64,000 nt of DNA, taken from NCBI RefSeq assembly GCF_005222785.1, contig NZ_STGH01000001.1:1488001-1552000 (forward strand). The letters are read 5' to 3'. The first letter of the stretch is position 1, and every line of letters begins with the position of its first letter. Position numbers and translations under genes: made by a program. The DNA is from Rhodobacter sp. SY28-1. GTDB taxonomy: Bacteria > Pseudomonadota > Alphaproteobacteria > Rhodobacterales > Rhodobacteraceae. The notes below the pieces were generated by a model that was given only the letters and a program-made list of their open reading frames with translations, was not told the origin of the DNA and made no database searches. Below, piece by piece: positions 8,542-25,582 of the stretch.

Positions 8542-9975
8542 TCAGGTTGGGAATTCGGTCAGCCGCAAGCCTGGCTGGCCTTGGTCCGGTTTGGATTTGG
8601 GAACGCCGATCCGGACCAGGGGGCCAAGTGCGGCGAGAGTGAGGAAGAGAAGTGCGATTTCAACGTGGTATACCACGGTGTAACCCAAGCTGATGTCGTG
8701 CAGCGGGCCAAGGAGCCCGGCATCGACGATGTGGCCGACGAGGTCACGGATCGTGCCCCCGGCAAGGATGGCAAGGCCCGCGGCCGTGGCCTGGGCCGAG
8801 CCCCAGGCGCCAAGGATCAGGCCTGCGCCAAGCGTGCCCTGGGTGCGGGCCATGGCGGCGTTGAGGGTCGAGAGGCCGAAGATGCCGTTTCCGAGGCCGA
8901 TGGCGAAGGCGCCCATGTAGAACAGGGGCCAACTGGCCAAGGGGCTGGCGAAGATCACGGCCGAGAAGGCAGCGACGCCGATCAGAAGGCCGGTGGCTGC
9001 CTGCCGGTACGGGTCGGCCCCGAGGCCAAGGCGGCGGGTGGCCCAGAGAAAGCCTGCCAGAGCCCCAAGCGCCCAGAGCGCGGTTAGGACCGTGGTGGCC
9101 GACACGGAGAGGCCAAGCACCTGGCCGCCATAGGGTTCCAGAAGCACGTCCTGCATGTTGAAGGCCAGCGTGCCGAGGAAGACGACCACGAGGAGGCGAC
9201 GGGCACCGTCCTGTTGCATCAGTTCCTTCCAGGCGCCGGAAAACGAGGGGCGGGGGGCCTCACGTTCGGCCTTGGACATCGGGCGGACGCGCTCCTGCTT
9301 CCAGAAGGCGATGATGTTCAGGATCAGGGTGGCCGCGCCGCAGCCCTGCACCACCTGCACCAGCCAGATCGGGTCGTAGTTGCGCAGAAGGAAGCCCACG
9401 ATCAGGGCCGAGATGCCCATGCCGACGAGGTAGAGGATGTAGAGCATGGCGACGACGCGCGGGCGGGTTTCTTCGGTTGCGCGGTCGGCGGCGAGGGCGA
9501 GGCCTGCGGTCTGCACCATGTGCATGCCAAGGCCCGCCATCAGGAAGGCAAGCGCCGCAAGGACTTCACCGGCCCAGGCGGGGCCTTTGTATTGGTCGCC
9601 CGAGAGGACGATGAGCGCGAAGGGCATGACAGCGAGGCCGCCCATCTGCCAGAGCGAGCCGAACCAGAGATAGGGGATGCGCTTCCAGCCGAGGGCGGAG
9701 CGGTAGGTGTCGGAGCGGTGGCCGAGGAGCGCCCGGAACGGGGCGACAAGGACCGGGATCGAGATCATCAGGGCGACGATCATCGCGGGGACCGACAGTT
9801 CGACGATCATCACGCGGTTGAGTGTGCCAAGGAGCAGGACCTGCGCCATGCCGACGGAGACCTGGAAGAGCGCGAGCCGCCAGAGCTGGCCCATGGGCAG
9901 GTCGGCCGAGGCCGCGTCGGCGAAGGGCATCCAGCTTGCACCCAGTTTGGCGACGTCTTTGCGGCGGAGGATCAT
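8542..9975 (-). CDS. lhaA: LhaA, light-harvesting complex 1 assembly protein (PucC family)
   Basis: 477-aa polytopic membrane protein of the BCD/PucC subfamily of the major facilitator fold, with about twelve hydrophobic segments. LhaA delivers or organises bacteriochlorophyll for LH1 assembly. The start ATG 9975 (MILRRKDVAKLG) overlaps the bchM stop (ATGA); an ATG at 9993 is in frame but lies within bchM. Its paralogue bch2 is at 24.3 kb. Confidence 0.95.
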   Translation of the reverse strand: MILRRKDVAKLGASWMPFADAASADLPMGQLWRLALFQVSVGMAQVLLLGTLNRVMIVELSVPAMIVALMISIPVLVAPFRALLGHRSDTYRSALGWKRIPYLWFGSLWQMGGLAVMPFALIVLSGDQYKGPAWAGEVLAALAFLMAGLGMHMVQTAGLALAADRATEETRPRVVAMLYILYLVGMGISALIVGFLLRNYDPIWLVQVVQGCGAATLILNIIAFWKQERVRPMSKAEREAPRPSFSGAWKELMQQDGARRLLVVVFLGTLAFNMQDVLLEPYGGQVLGLSVSATTVLTALWALGALAGFLWATRRLGLGADPYRQAATGLLIGVAAFSAVIFASPLASWPLFYMGAFAIGLGNGIFGLSTLNAAMARTQGTLGAGLILGAWGSAQATAAGLAILAGGTIRDLVGHIVDAGLLGPLHDISLGYTVVYHVEIALLFLTLAALGPLVRIGVPKSKPDQGQPGLRLTEFPT

Positions 9976-10639
9976 GATTGATGCTCCAGACATTCCGAGA
10001 TGTAGAAGCCCGAGGTGACGCGGTCGATCCTGGTCAGCCGGCCGGGGCAGTGTTTGGCCAGCCGCGCGGCGTCGTGCGGGACCATGGTGGGCGAGCGGTC
10101 GGAGCGCGGGAAGAGTTTGCCCGCGTGCCACATCGCCATGAGGAGGGTGGTGCGCGGGGCGACGGTGAAGACGATGGCCTGGGCGGTGCGTTGCGACAGG
10201 TTGCCGATGACGCGGCCGATGTCGGCGTCGCGGTAGTAGATCAGGCTGTCCATCGCCAGGGTGAAGTCGAAGCGGCCCAAAGCGGGGTCGGACATGTCGC
10301 CTGCGTGGAAGTCGACTTGATCCGTCAGGGCGGGGTGCAGGCGGCGCTTGGCGATGTCTATGAGCTGGGGCGAGATGTCGACGGCGGTGACCTGTGCGCC
10401 GCGCTGGGCAAGCTCGGTGGCCATCGCGCCGGTCCCGCAGCCAGCGTCAAGGACCCGCGCGCCGCGCAGGTCTTCGGGCAGGCGCGACAGCATCAGGGCA
10501 CGCATCCGGTCCCGGCCCTTGCGGACGGTTTCGCGGATGCGGCTCACCTTCTCATGCGAAGTCAGCCGCTCCCACGTCTGGGTCGCGGTGCGGTCGAAGT
10601 AGGTTTCGACCCGGTCGCGGGTTTCGCCGTAGGCAGGCA

Positions 10640-10640
<1 letters not shown>
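9972..10640 (-). CDS. bchM: Mg-protoporphyrin IX O-methyltransferase
   Basis: Methylates the C13 propionate of Mg-protoporphyrin IX with SAM. The 222-aa protein has the Rossmann SAM motif VLDAGCGTGAMATEL followed by the acidic VTAVDIS. ATG 10640 shares one base with the bchL stop (TGATG); the adjacent TTG (10643) is a weaker start. It forms part of the bchFNBHLM-lhaA string of overlapping genes. Confidence 0.97.
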
Positions 10641-18457
<7,817 letters not shown>

Positions 18458-18515
18458 TCCATACGCCTCGATGTTGTAGTCGCGTTTACACTCATCGTAG
18501 TCAGGCAGCATTGTC

Positions 18516-18533
18516 TGTCAATGTAGATTTACA
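18516..18533. promoter_or_regulatory. PpsR/CrtJ operator upstream of bchF
   Basis: TGTCAATGTAGATTTACA is an exact TGT-N12-ACA. PpsR (encoded at 19.6 kb) represses bch and crt promoters through this motif under oxygen or blue light. It probably governs the bchFNBHLM operon. An imperfect partner with wrong spacing (TGT-N13-ACA, 18472-18490) lies closer to the gene. Confidence 0.85.
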
Positions 18534-18658
18534 CATTTCTGCGATCAGGCGGGACTTTTCACCGGGGATGGTGTCGGGAGAAGCCTTTAACGGTTTGCAA
18601 ATTATATTATTCGTTTTCAGTGCTTTAGATGAAATCCCAGCCACTGCAATGCACGATA

Positions 18659-18676
18659 TGTCAATTTGAGTGGACA
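18659..18676. promoter_or_regulatory. PpsR/CrtJ operator upstream of ppaA
   Basis: TGTCAATTTGAGTGGACA is an exact TGT-N12-ACA, 111 bases before the ppaA start and 125 bases from the bchF-side site. It lies beside an AT-rich stretch (18598-18615) and suggests autoregulation of ppaA-ppsR, or a looped pair with the bchF site. Confidence 0.8.
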
Positions 18677-18787
18677 TAAATGACGGTTTGGAGTGTCATG
18701 GTGTCAGCGAGTCGATGGCTTCTATTTGCGCTTTCGCAATGCTAAGTTGCCCCCGGCATCAGCGGGAGAACCCAGGGAGGGTCGCCG

Positions 18788-19624
18788 ATGCGAGACAGTG
18801 GGATGCCGGAAACTCGGGATCAGGGGAGCCTGGACTGGTTTGCTGGACTTGTGCAGGAGGCGCTGGGGCGTTTGATTTCTATGCGCGACCAGCAAGGGGT
18901 CGAGGTCAGGCAAGAGCATCTGGACTTGTTCATGGAGCTTTTGGCGAACGACAATTCCGTCGATCCGGCGCTGCTGCTGGACGCGATGCTGGCGCGCCAC
19001 CTTGATCCGGAAATGGTTGCCTGTGGCTATGTCGGTGCGGCAGCGCGGTCGCTGGGCGACAGCTGGGCCGCCGACACGATGAGCTTTGTCGATGTGACGA
19101 TCCGCAGCGAACGGCTGCAAGGCGTTGTCCGCCGGGTCGACGAGGTGCTGATGGCCTCGGCCCAGCCCACCGGACCTTCGGCCTTGATCCTGGTCGCCGA
19201 GGCCGAGCAGCATACGCTTGGCGCCTTCGTTCTGGCGCTGCAGCTGCGGCTGGCCGGGTTCAGCGCTGTGGTCCGGATTGCCCCGGTGGCGGCCGATCTG
19301 ACGGTTCTGCTGGGTGCCAACCGGTTCGACCTGGCTCTGGTTTCCATCGGCTGCTCGGCCGGGCTGGATTCCGGGATCGGCCTGGTGCGCACGCTGCGGC
19401 TTCTGTCGCGGGGCGAAATGCGGATCTATGTTGGCGGCGCGGTTCCCCTGTCGGATGAGAAGCTGCTGTCCGTGACAGGGGCTGATCGTGCCCTGCGCGA
19501 CGTTTCCGCACTATTGACAGATTTTGGTGCGACGGTCGCTGAGCCCGCGCTTGATCGTCTAGAGAAAAGAGGCGAGAGGGTAGGCTCACGATCGTCTTTG
19601 AAAGGGGATCACGGTGACACCTGA
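18788..19624 (+). CDS. ppaA: PpaA/AerR, cobalamin-binding regulator of PpsR
   Basis: Antirepressor that modulates PpsR/CrtJ in response to light through bound B12. The 278-aa protein has an N-terminal helical part and a C-terminal B12-binding Rossmann-like domain; the cobalt-ligand histidine fits His142 in EAEQHTLGAF (AerR His145 equivalent). GGGAGGG precedes the ATG by 6 bases. The last 11 bases overlap ppsR, so repressor and antirepressor are probably co-translated. Confidence 0.93.
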   Translation: MRDSGMPETRDQGSLDWFAGLVQEALGRLISMRDQQGVEVRQEHLDLFMELLANDNSVDPALLLDAMLARHLDPEMVACGYVGAAARSLGDSWAADTMSFVDVTIRSERLQGVVRRVDEVLMASAQPTGPSALILVAEAEQHTLGAFVLALQLRLAGFSAVVRIAPVAADLTVLLGANRFDLALVSIGCSAGLDSGIGLVRTLRLLSRGEMRIYVGGAVPLSDEKLLSVTGADRALRDVSALLTDFGATVAEPALDRLEKRGERVGSRSSLKGDHGDT

Positions 19625-21014
19625 CAGCCAGACGCAGCCGCTGTCGTCCGTCGATCCTGCTTCGCGGGTCGTTCTGGACCTGCTGAGCGCTGCGGCCGAC
19701 CTGACCCTTGTCGTTGGGGCCGGTCAGCGGGTCGAGACCGTGATCGTAAACCCGCAGTCGAGCCTTGCCGCGCTGGCGACAGGATGGGAGGGGCAGCCAC
19801 TTGATGCGCTCTTCGCCCCGGAAAGCTGGTCCAAGCTGAGCCAGCGTCTGACCGCGCCCGATACCTCGCCATCCTTGGAGCTGAACCACGGCGGCCAGGC
19901 GCAGTATGAGTTTCCGGTCCGCTATGCCCTGCGCCGCTGGCCGGGGACGGACAAGCTGTTGCTCCTCGGGCGTGACTTGCGGCAGCTGGCTGAGGTGCAG
20001 CAGCAGCTGGTGCAGGCGCACCGGGCGATCGGCCGCGACCACGAGGCGCAGCGCGAGCTGGAAACACGCTACCGCGTGCTGATGGAAGAGAACTCCTTCC
20101 CGCTGCTGATCATTTCCGAAACCACGGGGCGCATCGTCGACCTGAACAGCTCGGCCGCGCGGCTGCTGGGTGCGGCGCGGAGCGATTTGCTGAACGCCTC
20201 CATCGCGCAGGAATTTGACGGTCGGCGCCGGGGGGAACTGCTGGATTCGCTGGCCAAGAACGGCACGAGCGACGGGACGGGCTATCTGGACCTGAACGTC
20301 CGGCGCACCGGCCAGCGGGTGAAGATCAATGCCAAGATGTTCCGCGCCTCACGCGACCGGCTGCTTCTGTGCCGGGTGGGCCTGTCGGAAAGCGCACAGT
20401 CGCAGGAAAGCGACCGCAGCGTGATGATGCAGAACCTGTTCGAGAAGGGCACCGATGCGATCGTGTTCGTGGACGGCGCCGGGCTGATCAAGGCGGCGAA
20501 CGAGGCGTTCCTGAACCTGACGGACAGCCACAGCCAGTCGGTGGTGATCGACCGGGCGTTTTCCGACTTCCTGTCGCGGGGCGCGGTGGACCTGAAGGTG
20601 CTTCTGGACAACGTCAAGCGGGTGGGTCACCTGCGGCATTACCGGACGCGGCTGAACACGGACTATATGGGCGAGGTTTCGGTCGAGCTGTCTGCGACGC
20701 TGTTCCAGGACAAGGGCAAGCAGATCATCGGGATCGTCGCCCGCGACAAGGTTGTGTCGGACAGCATCGTCTGGCCGCCGACCAGCGGGAACGACAACGA
20801 GGGCCTGCGCAACGTGATGCGGCTGGTGGGCTATTCGACGCTGAAGGAAATCGTCGACGAGACGACCGAGATCATCGAGAAGATGTGCATCGAGGCGGCC
20901 TTGGAGATGTCGGGGAACAACCGGGCGGCGGCGGCAGAGCTTCTGAGCCTGTCGCGGCAGTCGCTCTATGTGAAGCTGCGCAAGTTCGGCATCCTGAACA
21001 AGGAAGCCGAGTGA
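19614..21014 (+). CDS. ppsR: transcriptional repressor PpsR/CrtJ
   Basis: Aerobic repressor of photosynthesis genes; 466 aa with tandem PAS domains (about 30-120, 155-260, 275-380), a coiled linker including a Q-rich helix (EVQQQLVQAH near 127-136), and a C-terminal Fis-type helix-turn-helix (NNRAAAAELLSLSRQSLYVK). Redox cysteines correspond to Cys253 and Cys425, the latter in the HTH. It starts with GTG at 19614 inside ppaA, preceded by AGGGG. Its predicted operators are scattered through this window. Confidence 0.97.
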   Translation: MTPDSQTQPLSSVDPASRVVLDLLSAAADLTLVVGAGQRVETVIVNPQSSLAALATGWEGQPLDALFAPESWSKLSQRLTAPDTSPSLELNHGGQAQYEFPVRYALRRWPGTDKLLLLGRDLRQLAEVQQQLVQAHRAIGRDHEAQRELETRYRVLMEENSFPLLIISETTGRIVDLNSSAARLLGAARSDLLNASIAQEFDGRRRGELLDSLAKNGTSDGTGYLDLNVRRTGQRVKINAKMFRASRDRLLLCRVGLSESAQSQESDRSVMMQNLFEKGTDAIVFVDGAGLIKAANEAFLNLTDSHSQSVVIDRAFSDFLSRGAVDLKVLLDNVKRVGHLRHYRTRLNTDYMGEVSVELSATLFQDKGKQIIGIVARDKVVSDSIVWPPTSGNDNEGLRNVMRLVGYSTLKEIVDETTEIIEKMCIEAALEMSGNNRAAAAELLSLSRQSLYVKLRKFGILNKEAE

Positions 21015-21025
21015 TCCTTTCGGAC

Positions 21026-21039
21026 TTGATCTGGGTCAA
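21026..21039. promoter_or_regulatory. FNR/FnrL-type site upstream of bchE
   Basis: TTGATCTGGGTCAA matches TTGAT-N4-ATCAA with one mismatch and lies within a longer inverted repeat GACTTGA-N6-TCAAGTC (21023-21042). It sits 78 bases before bchE, whose product works only without oxygen. Activation by FnrL is inferred from motif and gene function. Confidence 0.7.
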
Positions 21040-21057
21040 GTCGCGCTGACGCCAATC

Positions 21058-21075
21058 TGTCAATCTGGGTTGACA
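21058..21075. promoter_or_regulatory. PpsR/CrtJ operator upstream of bchE
   Basis: TGTCAATCTGGGTTGACA, an exact TGT-N12-ACA whose 3' half contains TTGACA and may overlap a -35 element. It lies 19 bases downstream of the FNR-like site and 41 bases before the bchE start, so activation and repression signals are adjacent. Confidence 0.85.
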
Positions 21076-21116
21076 CCGCTGCTGACGGCGGGTGCCTTGG
21101 CACGGAGGGCTCGCCC

Positions 21117-22772
21117 ATGCGCATCGTCTTCATCCATCCGAACTACCACTCCGGCGGGGCCGAGATTGCGGGCAACTGGCCCCCGGCCTGGGTCGCCTAT
21201 CTGGCGGGCAGCCTGAAGCGGTCGGGGTTCGACGACATCCATTTCCTGGATGCGATGACTTATCATCTGGGGCCGGATGTGCTGCGGTCAAAGCTGGCGG
21301 AGTTGCAGCCGGACATCGTGGGGGTCACCTCGATCACGCCGTCGATCTACGAGGCCGAGGAGGTTCTGCGCATCGCGCAGGAGGTGGTGCCGGGGGCACT
21401 GCGGGTGCTGGGGGGCGTGCATGCGACCTTCATGTTCCGGCAGGTGCTGAGTGAGGCGCCTTGGGTCGACGTGATCGTCCGTGGCGAGGGCGAGGAGATC
21501 ATGGTGGCCTTGGCCGAGGCGGTGCGTGATGGCCGCTGGCCTGCGGATCAGCGCAAGATCAAGGGCTTGGCCTTTGCGGATGGTGGGGAGATCGTGGCGA
21601 CGCAGGCCGCCAGCACCGTCAAGGACCTGGACGGCATTGATCCCGATTGGTCGATCCTGGACTGGGACAGCTACATTTACATTCCGCTGGGCGTGAAGGT
21701 TGCAATCCCCAACATGGCGCGGGGGTGCCCGTTTACCTGTTCATTCTGCTCGCAATGGAAGTTCTGGCGGGACTACCGGGTGCGGGACCCCAAGAAGGTG
21801 GCGGACGAGATCGATCGGCTGCTCACGGACCACGGGGTGGGGTTCTTCATCCTGGCGGACGAGGAGCCGACCATCAACAAGAAGAAGTTCGTGGAGTTCT
21901 GTCAGGAGCTGATCGACCGGGGCCTGAACAAGCGGGTGAAATGGGGGATCAACACCCGGGTCACCGACATCATGCGCGACAAGGACCTGCTGAAGTTCTA
22001 CCGCGAGGCGGGGCTGGTGCATGTGTCCCTGGGGACCGAGGCGGCGGCGCAGCTGAAACTGGATCTCTTCAACAAGGAAACGAAGGTCGAGGAGAACAAG
22101 GAAGCCATCCGCCTGCTGCGTGAGGCGGACATCTTCACCGAGGCGCAGTTCATCGTGGGCCTCGACAACGAGACGCCGGAGACGCTGGAAGAGACCTACC
22201 GCATGGCCTGGGACTGGCAGCCGGACCTGGCGAACTGGTCGATGTACACGCCCTGGCCGTTCACGCCGCTCTTCCAGGAGATCCGCGATCAGGTCGAGGT
22301 CTTCGACTATTCGAAATACAATTTCGTCACGCCGATCATGAAGCCCGCGGCGATGACGCGGGGGGCGCTTTTGAAAGGGGTGCTGAAGAACTACCGCCGC
22401 TTCTACATGAAGAAGGCGCTGTTCCATTACCCCTGGCGGGGGACGGGGTTCCGGCGGAAGTACCTGCTTGGCTGTCTGAAGGCGTTCCTGAAGGCCGGGG
22501 TGCAGCGCAGCTTCTATGACCTTGGAAAGCATGGCTATTTCAAGCCGGTGAAGCGGGACAATCTGGACTTCGGCTTCGACGAGACGCGGACGATCGCCGA
22601 GGCGCAGATGGCGGACTGGGAGGCTTCGGCCGACAAGGCCGCGCGGGCGGCCGAGCGGCGCGCGGCGGTGAAGGCGCAGATGAAGGAGCGGGCTGTCGAG
22701 CGCGCGGTTCCCGACCTGGGACCGATGGCTTGCGGCGGAGGGCGCGAGCAGATGCAGGAGCCGGCGGAGTAA
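21117..22772 (+). CDS. bchE: anaerobic Mg-protoporphyrin IX monomethyl ester cyclase BchE
   Basis: B12-dependent radical SAM enzyme that closes the E ring with water-derived oxygen when O2 is absent. The 551-aa protein has an N-terminal B12-binding domain (1-150), the radical SAM cluster C204-x3-C208-x2-C211 (GCPFTCSFC) and a long charged Ala/Glu/Arg tail. It is complementary to AcsF at 5.2-6.3 kb. It is first in a bchE-bchJ-bchG-bch2-bchP-idi run and ends in a TAATG overlap with bchJ. Confidence 0.98.
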   Translation: MRIVFIHPNYHSGGAEIAGNWPPAWVAYLAGSLKRSGFDDIHFLDAMTYHLGPDVLRSKLAELQPDIVGVTSITPSIYEAEEVLRIAQEVVPGALRVLGGVHATFMFRQVLSEAPWVDVIVRGEGEEIMVALAEAVRDGRWPADQRKIKGLAFADGGEIVATQAASTVKDLDGIDPDWSILDWDSYIYIPLGVKVAIPNMARGCPFTCSFCSQWKFWRDYRVRDPKKVADEIDRLLTDHGVGFFILADEEPTINKKKFVEFCQELIDRGLNKRVKWGINTRVTDIMRDKDLLKFYREAGLVHVSLGTEAAAQLKLDLFNKETKVEENKEAIRLLREADIFTEAQFIVGLDNETPETLEETYRMAWDWQPDLANWSMYTPWPFTPLFQEIRDQVEVFDYSKYNFVTPIMKPAAMTRGALLKGVLKNYRRFYMKKALFHYPWRGTGFRRKYLLGCLKAFLKAGVQRSFYDLGKHGYFKPVKRDNLDFGFDETRTIAEAQMADWEASADKAARAAERRAAVKAQMKERAVERAVPDLGPMACGGGREQMQEPAE

Positions 22773-23344
22773 TGGAAGCCGGCCGGATCGGGCCCAACGC
22801 GATCCTGCAATTGGTCGATGTGCTGGAGCGGCGGGGGGAGGGGGACCTTCTTTCCGCCGTGCTGGCTGAGGCGGGGGTTCAGCGGCCTTTGCGCGATGCC
22901 GGGATGCTGCCCGAAGCCGACTGCGCGGCGGTGCACCAGGCGTTGCGGCGAGAGGCACCCGGGGCCGAGGGTTTGCTGGAGGAGGCAGGGCTGGCGACGG
23001 GGGACTACATCCTCGCCCACCGGATTCCAAAGCTGGCGCAGGGGGTTTTGCGAGTGCTGCCGGGAGGATTGGCGGCCCCGATCCTGACTAGGGCGATTGC
23101 CCGGCATGCCTGGACTTTTGCGGGGACGGGGGAGTTCCGGGTTGAGGGCTCGCGGCCCCTTGTGGTGTCGGTGGCGCGTAACCCTCTGGTGGCCGGGTGG
23201 CGGGCGTTGACCCCGCAGTGCATCTGGCATGTGGCGGTCTTCCGGCGGCTGTATGGGCGGTTGGTCTGGCCTGGGGTGCAGGTGCGTGAGGTCGCCTGTT
23301 GCGCCTGTGGCGACCCGGCCTGCCGGTTTGAGGTGTCAGGCTGA
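22772..23344 (+). CDS. bchJ: BchJ, V4R-domain bacteriochlorophyll biosynthesis protein
   Basis: 190-aa protein with a C-terminal V4R (4-vinyl reductase-like) domain ending in the cysteine cluster CCACGDPACRFEV. BchJ was once thought to be the 8-vinyl reductase and is now regarded as an auxiliary protein affecting porphyrin intermediate handling. The start ATG at 22772 overlaps the bchE stop (TAATG). No bciA/bciB reductase is visible in the window. Confidence 0.92.
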   Translation: MEAGRIGPNAILQLVDVLERRGEGDLLSAVLAEAGVQRPLRDAGMLPEADCAAVHQALRREAPGAEGLLEEAGLATGDYILAHRIPKLAQGVLRVLPGGLAAPILTRAIARHAWTFAGTGEFRVEGSRPLVVSVARNPLVAGWRALTPQCIWHVAVFRRLYGRLVWPGVQVREVACCACGDPACRFEVSG

Positions 23345-23380
23345 AGCTTGCGGCAATGTAATCCTTGCCAGACTCGGATG

Positions 23381-23398
23381 TGTCAGGTTTAATTGACA
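23381..23398. promoter_or_regulatory. PpsR/CrtJ operator abutting bchG
   Basis: TGTCAGGTTTAATTGACA is an exact TGT-N12-ACA ending two bases before the bchG ATG, over the position where a ribosome-binding site would lie. Either the bchG transcript starts elsewhere or the element acts in an unusual way. Confidence 0.8.
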
Positions 23399-23399
23399 G

Positions 23400-24299
23400 A
23401 TGAGCGACGCACTCATCCACCCCCCGCACAGCTGGCCGGAACCCCGTGCCATGCTGACGTTGATCAAGCCGATCACCTGGTTCCCGCCGGTCTGGGCTTA
23501 CCTCTGTGGCGCTGTGTCGTCAGGCGTGCCCCTGGGCGCGAACTGGACGACGGTCCTCTTGGGCATGGTGCTGGCCGGTCCCATCGTCTGCGGGATGAGC
23601 CAGGCGGCGAATGACTGGTGCGACCGGCATGTGGACGCAGTGAACGAGCCGCATCGGCCGATCCCTTCGGGGCGGATACCGGGGCGCTGGGGGCTGTGGA
23701 TTGCGCTGGCGATGACGGTTCTGTCGCTGGCGGTGGGCTGGCTGCTGGGGCCCTGGGGCTTTGGCGCGACGGTCGTGGGTGTGATTGCGGCCTGGGCCTA
23801 TTCGGCGGAACCTGTGCGGCTGAAGCGGTCGGGCTGGTGGGGGCCGGGGCTGGTGGGCCTTTCGTATGAGGGGCTGCCCTGGTTCACCGGGGCGGCGGTG
23901 CTGTTGGGCAGCGCGCCAAGGTTCGAGAACGTGATGATCGCGGGGCTCTACGCCTTTGGCGCGCACGGGATCATGACTTTGAACGATTTCAAGGCTTTGG
24001 AGGGCGACCGGCAGCATGGGGTGCGGTCCTTGCCGGTGGTGCTGGGGCCGGAGGTCGCCGCGAAGATCGCCTGCACGGTGATGGGCATGGCGCAGCTGCT
24101 GGTGGTGGCGCTTCTGCTGATCTGGGGCAAGCCCTGGCACGCGCTGGCGGTTCTGGCGGTGCTTCTGGCTCAGGTTGCGGCGATGCGGGTGCTGTTCCGC
24201 GATCCGAAGGGCAAGGCGCCTTGGTACAACGGGACGGGCGTGGTGCTGTACGTCACCGGCATGATGATTTCCGCCTTTGCGATCAGGGGGTTGGCATGA
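23400..24299 (+). CDS. bchG: bacteriochlorophyll a synthase (geranylgeranyl transferase)
   Basis: UbiA-family prenyltransferase joining the isoprenoid tail to bacteriochlorophyllide a. The 299-aa membrane protein shows both Asp-rich motifs, NDWCDRHVDAVNEPHRPIPS and NDFKALEGDRQHG, and about eight to nine hydrophobic segments. The start fits the homologous N-terminus (HSWPEPRAMLTLIKPITWF), but there is no recognisable Shine-Dalgarno since the PpsR-type site occupies that space. It overlaps bch2 by four bases. Confidence 0.96.
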   Translation: MSDALIHPPHSWPEPRAMLTLIKPITWFPPVWAYLCGAVSSGVPLGANWTTVLLGMVLAGPIVCGMSQAANDWCDRHVDAVNEPHRPIPSGRIPGRWGLWIALAMTVLSLAVGWLLGPWGFGATVVGVIAAWAYSAEPVRLKRSGWWGPGLVGLSYEGLPWFTGAAVLLGSAPRFENVMIAGLYAFGAHGIMTLNDFKALEGDRQHGVRSLPVVLGPEVAAKIACTVMGMAQLLVVALLLIWGKPWHALAVLAVLLAQVAAMRVLFRDPKGKAPWYNGTGVVLYVTGMMISAFAIRGLA

Positions 24300-25582
24300 T
24301 CTTGTCCTGGGTTCAGATCGTCCGGCTTGGCCTGGTTCAGCTGTGCCTGGGCGCGGTGGTGGTGCTGACGACCTCGACCCTGAACCGGCTGATGGTGGTG
24401 GAACTGGCGCTGCCCGCGATGCTGTCGGGCGCGCTGGTGGCGCTGCATTCCTTTGTGCAAATCACCCGGCCAAGCTGGGGCTTCCTGTCGGACGCGCAGG
24501 GCAACCGGACGCGGTTCATCATTGGCGGGATGGCGGTTCTGTCCGCGGGGGCGGCTTTGGCGTCGTGGATGGTGGCGCTGGGGATTGCCGGGCATGGGAT
24601 CGGGCTGGCGGTGTCCGTGCTGGCCTATGTGCTGATCGGGATGGGCGCGGGGGCTTCGGGGACTTCGCTTCTGGCTTTGTTGGCAAGCGGTTGCGCCCCC
24701 AGCCGGAGGGCGGCGGCCGCAACGATCACCTGGCTGATGATGATCTTCGGGATTGCGGTGACGAGCGGAGTCATCGGGGCGATGCTGGACCCGTATTCGC
24801 CTGAGCGGCTGATGGCGATTGTCGGCGTGGTGACGGTCGGCGCGATGCTGCTGACCGCGGCGGCGATCTGGGGGATCGAGCGGCGGGTGATTCCGGCCCG
24901 GATGCCCGACGAGACTCCGCTGCGGCAGGGTTTGGCCGAGGTCTGGGCCGAGAAGCGGACGCGGGTGTTTACCCTGTTCATCTTTCTGTCGATGACGGCC
25001 TTCTTCCTGCAGGAGCTGATCCTGGAGCCCTATGCGGGGCTGGTGTTTGCCTATTCTCCCGGTGCGTCGACAAGCCTGTCGGGCGCGCAGCATGGGGGCA
25101 TGTTCATCGGCATGCTGGCCGTGGGGATCGCCGTGAGCGGCCTGAAGATCGGCAGCTTGCGCGCCTGGGTCGTGGGCGGATGCCTTGGCTCGGCGGTGAT
25201 GCTGGCGGTCATTGCGGCGCTGGGGCAGGTGCGGGTTGATCTTCTGACGCCTGCGGTCGCGGTCCTGGGCGTCTTCTCGGGCATGTTCGCCATCGCCTCC
25301 ATCGGGGCGATGATGCAGCTGGCGGGGCAGGGCCGCGCGGGGCGTGAGGGGACGCGGATGGGCGTCTGGGGCGCGTCTCAGGCGATTGCTCAGGGCCTTG
25401 GCGGGTTCGCCGGTGCGGCGCTGGTCGATGCGTTGCGGCTGTCGGGGTCGACGGCCAACGCCTTCGGGATCGCCTTCGCGCTGGAAGCGCTGTTGTTCGT
25501 AGCCGCCGGGTGGATGGCCTGGCGGATCATTGATGCCGGGCGGCTGCGGTCGCCCCAAGGCCAGCTGGTACCGGGAGAATGA
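24296..25582 (+). CDS. bch2: PucC/BCD-family membrane protein (ORF428 type)
   Basis: 428-aa polytopic protein, the same length and position (between bchG and bchP) as ORF428 of Rhodobacter. It is paralogous to LhaA and PucC, with about twelve hydrophobic segments. The function is not firmly known; a role in bacteriochlorophyll delivery is inferred from the family. ATGA overlaps on both sides indicate tight coupling in the bchG-bch2-bchP string. Confidence 0.9.
   Translation: MILSWVQIVRLGLVQLCLGAVVVLTTSTLNRLMVVELALPAMLSGALVALHSFVQITRPSWGFLSDAQGNRTRFIIGGMAVLSAGAALASWMVALGIAGHGIGLAVSVLAYVLIGMGAGASGTSLLALLASGCAPSRRAAAATITWLMMIFGIAVTSGVIGAMLDPYSPERLMAIVGVVTVGAMLLTAAAIWGIERRVIPARMPDETPLRQGLAEVWAEKRTRVFTLFIFLSMTAFFLQELILEPYAGLVFAYSPGASTSLSGAQHGGMFIGMLAVGIAVSGLKIGSLRAWVVGGCLGSAVMLAVIAALGQVRVDLLTPAVAVLGVFSGMFAIASIGAMMQLAGQGRAGREGTRMGVWGASQAIAQGLGGFAGAALVDALRLSGSTANAFGIAFALEALLFVAAGWMAWRIIDAGRLRSPQGQLVPGE

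Noticed and set aside
18472-18490. additional PpsR-like site before bchF
   Set aside because: TGT and ACA halves are present but separated by 13 (or 10) rather than 12 bases, so it was not counted as an operator.
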